Shown in pieces: positions 15,392-19,615 of a stretch of 19,615 bases of DNA. Position numbers and translations under genes: made by a program. The DNA comes from Methylomarinum sp964442675 (lineage in GTDB: Bacteria; Pseudomonadota; Gammaproteobacteria; Methylococcales; Methylomonadaceae), in the NCBI GenBank assembly GCA_964442675.1, contig CAYUAE010000023.1, positions 1 through 19,615 on the forward strand. The letters run 5' to 3'. Within the stretch, counting starts at the first letter, position 1. Each line of letters opens with the position of its first letter. The notes below the pieces were generated by a model. It was given only the letters and a program-made list of their open reading frames with translations. It did no database searches and was not told the DNA's origin.

Positions 15392-17647
15392 ATGGCGATT
15401 GATCTAGATGATGAAATTTTACAGGACTTTCTGGTCGAAGCGGGCGAGATTATCGAGCAGCTGGGTGAACAGCTGGTTGAGCTGGAGCAGGCCCCGAGCG
15501 ATCTGGAATTATTGAATGCAATTTTCAGGGGATTCCATACCGTTAAAGGTGGCGCGGGCTTTTTAGCCATTGATGCGCTGGTTGAAGTTTGTCATAAAGC
15601 CGAAGATGTCTTCAACGTGTTGAGGCAGGGCGAGCGGCAGGTGACGCCAGATCTGATGGATGTTGTATTGCGCGTGGTCGACGTTTTAATCGATATGTTC
15701 GATCAAATCCGTGCCGGTAATGATCCTGAAGAAGCTGACCCCGAATTGTTGCAGGCGCTATTGAAATTTACCACGCCCGATAATGGAGAAGATACAACGC
15801 AGACAGATGGCTCACCCGCTAATGAAGTTGATGATACAGCCTCTGAAACAACAGATACCCCGGAAGTCAGTGCCGGTATTGCCGATCCTGAGCAGATTGC
15901 CGATGTGGTTGAGCAGGAATTTGAATCCATGCTCGGCGGAGATCAAGACAGCGCTGAATCCGGTGACGATGAAATTACCGAAGATGAGTTTGAAGATTTG
16001 CTGGATGCCTTGCATGGCAAAGGTAAATTTTCAGCGGATAAACTCGTGGCTGGTGAGACGAAAGCGGCCGATGAGGAAAAACCGGAAAATGAAGCCACGG
16101 CATCCGATGAAATAACCGAAGAAGAATTCGAGCAGGTACTCGATCAATTGCATGGCAAAGGTAAATTTTCAGCAGAAAAAATCATGGCCGGCGAGACGAA
16201 GGCGGCCGATGAGAAATCGGGAGACAAAACCACGGCGTCCGATGAAATAACCGAAGAAGAATTTGAACAGGTTCTCGATGAGTTACACGGAAAAGGAAAA
16301 TTCAAGCCCGAAGTCGTCGCTAAAACAACTGAATCGAAACCTCAGCCATCGACAGCTGATGCTGCGTCGCCTGCACAAACATCAGTAAAAAAACAGCCCG
16401 ATCAAGCAAAACCGGCATCGTCTGCAGCCACTAAAAAAGACACTGCTGCTAAAAAACCGGCGCGCAGCCAGCCTTCGGCGGAAACTACGGTCAGGGTAGA
16501 TACCGAAGTTCTGGATGAGATTATGAATATGGTTGGCGAACTGGTTCTGGTGCGCAATCGTTTTCAAACACTGAATGCAAACTCAGGCCCCAGTGAAGAG
16601 TTTGCCAAGGCCGTGGCTAACCTGGATGTGGTGACGGCGGATTTACAATTATCTGTCATGAAGACGCGAATGCAGCCAATTAAAAAGGTATTCGGTCGTT
16701 TTCCGCGCGTGGTCAGGGATTTGGCCCGGAGCCTGAAAAAGGAAATCCGTCTTGAAATGGTGGGTGAGGATACCGACCTGGATAAAAACCTGGTTGAAGC
16801 TTTGGCAGACCCTTTGGTGCATCTGGTTCGGAATGCGGTTGATCATGGTATAGAGTCGCCCGAAGAGCGGGTTGCGGCGGGCAAGCCACGGGAAGGCGTG
16901 GTGGTTTTAACCGCCTCGCAGGAAGGCGATCATATTTTGTTATCGATCAAGGATGATGGAAAAGGCATGAATGCCGATGTTTTACGAAAGAAAGTCGTCG
17001 AAAAAGGATTGATGGATGAGGAAACCGCCTCAAGGCTGGATGATAAAGAATGCTATAACCTGATTTTTCTGCCCGGTTTTTCGACCAAGACCGAAATCTC
17101 GGATGTATCCGGCCGCGGTGTAGGAATGGATGTGGTTAAAACACGCATTTCACAGATGAATGGCGTGGTCGAGATCGATTCAGAAGAAGGCAAGGGCAGT
17201 ACGATCATCATCAAGGTGCCGCTGACATTGGCGATCATGCCGACGTTAATGGTCAAACTGGGTGGACAGAATTTTGCGTTACCGCTGGCTAATGTGCTGG
17301 AAATTCTGGATCTTGACTTAAGAAAGACTAATGTTGTCGATGGTCAGCAGGTCGTGATGGTCAGGGAAAGAGCCTTGCCATTGTTTTATTTGAGCGAGTG
17401 GCTGGTCAATGACCCGTCTTATGTGCTGGATAAATATTCAACCGGGCATGTTGTCGTCGTGAATGCCAGTGGCAGGCAGGTCGGTTTTGTCGTCGATCAA
17501 CTGATCGGTCAGGAAGAAGTGGTGATTAAACCGCTCGGTGCAAAATTGCATGGTTTAGATGGGTTATCCGGTGCGACCATTACCGGTGATGGTCAAATTG
17601 CCCTGATTCTTGATGTGCCAGGATTGATGGTCAAATATGCCGCTTAA
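15392..17647 (+). CDS. cheA: Chemotaxis histidine kinase CheA
   Basis: CheA autophosphorylates in receptor arrays and passes phosphate to CheY and CheB. The 751 residues begin with an Hpt/P1 domain (1-105; phosphoacceptor H49 in FRGFHTVKGGAGF). A long acidic linker (about 130-364) carries three tandem copies of an ITEEEFEQVLD-LHGKGKF unit and a Lys/Ala/Pro-rich stretch. P3 dimerisation helices lie at about 366-430, and the P4 ATPase follows (N box HLVRNAVDHGIE 477-488, DDGKGM 521-526, FLPGFSTK 559-566, GRGVGMDVV 574-582). A CheW-like P5 domain fills about 613-750. No classical P2 domain is apparent. AGAGGA lies 9 nt before the ATG; the cheZ stop is 13 bp upstream. Confidence 0.96.
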   Translation: MAIDLDDEILQDFLVEAGEIIEQLGEQLVELEQAPSDLELLNAIFRGFHTVKGGAGFLAIDALVEVCHKAEDVFNVLRQGERQVTPDLMDVVLRVVDVLIDMFDQIRAGNDPEEADPELLQALLKFTTPDNGEDTTQTDGSPANEVDDTASETTDTPEVSAGIADPEQIADVVEQEFESMLGGDQDSAESGDDEITEDEFEDLLDALHGKGKFSADKLVAGETKAADEEKPENEATASDEITEEEFEQVLDQLHGKGKFSAEKIMAGETKAADEKSGDKTTASDEITEEEFEQVLDELHGKGKFKPEVVAKTTESKPQPSTADAASPAQTSVKKQPDQAKPASSAATKKDTAAKKPARSQPSAETTVRVDTEVLDEIMNMVGELVLVRNRFQTLNANSGPSEEFAKAVANLDVVTADLQLSVMKTRMQPIKKVFGRFPRVVRDLARSLKKEIRLEMVGEDTDLDKNLVEALADPLVHLVRNAVDHGIESPEERVAAGKPREGVVVLTASQEGDHILLSIKDDGKGMNADVLRKKVVEKGLMDEETASRLDDKECYNLIFLPGFSTKTEISDVSGRGVGMDVVKTRISQMNGVVEIDSEEGKGSTIIIKVPLTLAIMPTLMVKLGGQNFALPLANVLEILDLDLRKTNVVDGQQVVMVRERALPLFYLSEWLVNDPSYVLDKYSTGHVVVVNASGRQVGFVVDQLIGQEEVVIKPLGAKLHGLDGLSGATITGDGQIALILDVPGLMVKYAA
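15968..16303 (+). repeat. Three tandem repeats in the CheA linker (46, 45 and 21 residues)
   Basis: Units start at residues 193, 239 and 284, each with DEITE(D/E)EFE..LD.LHGKGKF. The first two continue with a matching tail ending in GETKAADE, which the third lacks. At DNA level the first two units share an identical 26-base run (16010-16035 and 16148-16173). Units two and three share another (16103-16128 and 16238-16263). Such DNA identity suggests a fairly recent duplication. Confidence 0.92.
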
Positions 17648-17716
17648 CTCAAGAACAGCGAGAATACGCTCGATACTTGATGTTGTCACGCCCAACCTTA
17701 AAACGGAAACTTTTCA

Positions 17717-18781
17717 ATGCTGGAAGCTGGGCATAATGTGATGACAATACGGGTTTTAATTGTCGATGACTCAAAGTTTATGTGTCATCGAATCCAGCAG
17801 ATATTAGAAGAAGAGCCAGGCTTTCAGGTTGTCGGTATTGCTGAAAATGGTATGCAGGCCGTACGATTGGCTCAGGAACTAAGACCCGATGTGATCACCA
17901 TGGATGTTGAAATGCCGGTTATGGATGGTATTACAGCGGTAAAAAAAATAATGGCGAATACACCGACGCCTATTTTAATGTTTTCCGCCATGACTCAGGT
18001 TGGCGCGCAAGCGACATTAGACGCCTTGAATGCCGGTGCATTGGATTTCTTGCCCAAAAAACTGGACGATATCGATAGTGACAAAGCGCTTGCAAAGATT
18101 ATTTTGCGACGGCGTGTCAGAATGGTCGCGCAGCAGGCAGAGCGTTTGCACAAACGCAAAAGAGCTATCACACCTCAGTCTGAATCAGCAGCGACATTTA
18201 AAAACAGATCAGGTAAATTCGATTTGATTTTGATTGCAGCATCCACCGGCGGGCCCGTGGCGGTACAACAGGTTTTAAAGCATATTCCAGCACATTGCTC
18301 GGCGCCGGTGTTAATTATCCAGCACATGCCGGGAAGCTTTACCCGAAGCTTTGCCAAACGGCTCGATGAGGTCTGTAAGATTCATGTGGTTCAGGCCGAA
18401 CAGGGTGATTTATTGAAGCCGGGAATGGCTATGGTTTGTCCTGGTGGTAAACAATTGGAAATCAGTCAACAATTCAATCGCTGTCAGGTGATGTTACGGG
18501 ATAAACAAGCGGGCGAAATTTACAGCCCTTGCGTAGACTTGACCTTTATGTCTGTGGCTAAAAATTTTACCGGGAAAACCCTGGCGATTATTTTAACCGG
18601 CATGGGAACTGATGGAAAAAAAGGTGCACAGCAATTGAAAAAACGAGGCGCTGAAATTTGGGCGCAGGACGAAGCCAGCAGCGTTATTTATGGCATGCCT
18701 AAAGCCATTGCAGATGCGGGGCTTGCAGATAATATTCTGAATCTGGAACAAATTGGTCAAACTTTTGACAGGTTGAGCTGA
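17717..18781 (+). CDS. cheB: Chemotaxis protein-glutamate methylesterase/deamidase CheB
   Basis: CheB removes methyl groups from receptor glutamates and deamidates glutamines, giving adaptation. The 354 residues have a receiver domain (10-125; DD at 17-18, phosphoacceptor D63 in TMDVEMPVMDG, K114). A linker of about 40 residues follows, then the methylesterase domain. Its catalytic triad is S176 in AASTGGP, H203 in IIQHMP and D299 in TGMGTDG. GGAA lies 8 nt before ATG 17717; an in-frame ATG at 17741 would give the more usual start MTIRVLIVDDS and has no clear Shine-Dalgarno. A 69-bp gap separates it from cheA, and its stop overlaps motC. Confidence 0.96.
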   Translation: MLEAGHNVMTIRVLIVDDSKFMCHRIQQILEEEPGFQVVGIAENGMQAVRLAQELRPDVITMDVEMPVMDGITAVKKIMANTPTPILMFSAMTQVGAQATLDALNAGALDFLPKKLDDIDSDKALAKIILRRRVRMVAQQAERLHKRKRAITPQSESAATFKNRSGKFDLILIAASTGGPVAVQQVLKHIPAHCSAPVLIIQHMPGSFTRSFAKRLDEVCKIHVVQAEQGDLLKPGMAMVCPGGKQLEISQQFNRCQVMLRDKQAGEIYSPCVDLTFMSVAKNFTGKTLAIILTGMGTDGKKGAQQLKKRGAEIWAQDEASSVIYGMPKAIADAGLADNILNLEQIGQTFDRLS

Positions 18782-19521
18782 TGGATTTTTTAAGCATATT
18801 AGGCGTATTAGTCGGTGCGACTTCCATTATTATGGGGAATTCATTAGCGGGTGGTTCACTGTCTTTTTTGCTGAATTTTCATGCCTTTCTTATTGTGGTT
18901 GGTGGCACCGTGGGCGCGACATTATTACATTTTCCACCATCGACCATTTTGCACAGTATCAAAATTCTGCGATGGGTGATCGTACCGGAGAAGATCAATT
19001 TACAGCGCCAGGTAAAGAAAATTACCGATTGGAGTGCGCTGGCGCGAAAAGAAGGCCTGTTGGGGTTGGAAGGTGTGGCTGAACGTGAAAAAGATCCTTT
19101 TGCCGCAAAAGGCCTGCAATTATTGGTGGATGGTAATGAACCGGATGTGATTGCAGATTGTTTGGCCGTCGAAATCAATACCCGGGAAAGAACGATTTAT
19201 AAAGCGGCCAGTGTTTTTACCGCGATGGGCGGCTATTCACCCACAATTGGTATCTTAGGTGCCGTTATCGGATTGATTCATGTGATGCAGAATTTAGCGA
19301 ACCCCGAGCTGTTAGGGTCAGGTATTGCGACTGCATTTGTGGCTACGATTTATGGGGTTGGGTTCGCTAATTTATTATTTTTGCCGATTGCCAATAAATT
19401 GAAGAACCAGGCATTAGTGATTTCACATGCACAGGAAATGATGCTGGAAGGCATTCGCTCGATTGCCGAAGGCGAAAATCCGAGAAATATTCAATTAAGA
19501 CTGTCAGGCTATCTGGTCTGA
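18781..19521 (+). CDS. motC: Flagellar stator protein MotC (MotA/PomA family)
   Basis: This is the ion-channel A subunit of a stator, working with a MotB-type partner to push the rotor. The 246 residues have membrane helices near 1-20, 33-53, 150-172 and 183-205. The cytoplasmic loop shows ARKEGLLGLE, in which R89 and E97 match MotA R90 and E98 that contact FliG. The conserved prolines are P154 in YSPTIGILG and P202 in LPIANKL. Placement after cheB and the family match fit Pseudomonas MotC. Whether it conducts protons or sodium cannot be settled here. It overlaps cheB by one base (TGATG). The expected partner, motD, is not seen in the 94 bases that remain. Confidence 0.92.
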   Translation: MDFLSILGVLVGATSIIMGNSLAGGSLSFLLNFHAFLIVVGGTVGATLLHFPPSTILHSIKILRWVIVPEKINLQRQVKKITDWSALARKEGLLGLEGVAEREKDPFAAKGLQLLVDGNEPDVIADCLAVEINTRERTIYKAASVFTAMGGYSPTIGILGAVIGLIHVMQNLANPELLGSGIATAFVATIYGVGFANLLFLPIANKLKNQALVISHAQEMMLEGIRSIAEGENPRNIQLRLSGYLV

Positions 19522-19558
19522 ACGCCGAGTTTCGCAACAGACAGCATCATTGTTTTAA

Positions 19559-19578
19559 TCACTGATGTTACGCAGTGA
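19559..19578 (+). terminator. Small hairpin after motC (weak terminator candidate)
   Basis: TCACTG and CAGTGA form a perfect 6-bp stem with an 8-base loop, 37 bp after the motC stop, followed by CTTTTCCC. The stem is short and only half G/C, and the T run is four bases. It may be a weak terminator, an RNA processing site or chance. The last 94 bases of the window hold no gene I can support. Confidence 0.3.
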
Positions 19579-19615
19579 CTTTTCCCTCATTCCCCATACA
19601 GACACTTCAGACCAC

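Noticed and set aside
3737..19521. The cluster as a possible new system
   Set aside because: Every gene matches a known flagellar or chemotaxis family in a known order. No unfamiliar gene or foreign insertion breaks the run.
19565..19615. Open frame from ATG 19565 to the window edge as the start of motD
   Set aside because: Its ATG lies in the loop of a hairpin, it has no Shine-Dalgarno and its residues lack the basic N-terminus and membrane segment of MotD.

Overview
The window is a chromosomal segment from a gammaproteobacterium with a polar-type flagellum. The order fliLMNOPQR-flhB-flhA-flhF-fleN(flhG)-fliA-cheY-cheZ-cheA-cheB-motC is that of Pseudomonas, Shewanella and Vibrio relatives. 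The presence of FlhF, FleN, CheZ and a divergent rpiA/ilvA pair points the same way. The genus cannot be fixed from the sequence alone. Base composition is mid-range, and a run of exactly 100 N shows a draft assembly with a gap of unknown true size.

Layout. Positions 1-1962 are on the minus strand: rpiA (ribose-5-phosphate isomerase A), then a class V PLP-dependent aminotransferase, then the first codons of another gene cut by the window edge. ilvA (biosynthetic threonine ammonia-lyase) is transcribed divergently from rpiA across an 88-bp gap. A 156-bp gap follows ilvA and carries a well-spaced sigma-54-type -24/-12 element just ahead of fliL. From 3737 to 19521 every gene is on the plus strand and most are tightly packed, with ATGA, TGATG or GTGA overlaps at fliN/fliO, fliO/fliP, fliQ/fliR, fliR/flhB, flhA/flhF, fleN/fliA and cheB/motC.

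How the genes work together. FliL is a membrane protein at the stator. FliM and FliN form the C-ring switch. FliO, FliP, FliQ, FliR, FlhB and FlhA form the type III export gate. FlhF and FleN set the polar position and number of flagella; FleN carries the DQAAGIR motif expected of an FlhF GTPase activator. FliA is sigma-28 for late flagellar genes. CheA, CheY, CheZ and CheB are the core chemotaxis signalling proteins acting on the FliM/FliN switch, and MotC is a MotA-type stator subunit. The neighbours usual in this order (motD, a ParA-like ATPase, parP, cheW) would lie beyond the right edge.

The locus is conserved and I found no new system in it. The points worth a second look are a three-copy acidic repeat in the CheA linker with near-identical DNA, the sigma-54-like site before fliL, the assembly gap that removes the expected catalytic part of CheZ, non-ATG starts for CheY and FliA, and a small hairpin right after motC. 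I saw no tRNA, rRNA, CRISPR array, insertion sequence or gene-free stretch over 300 bases.
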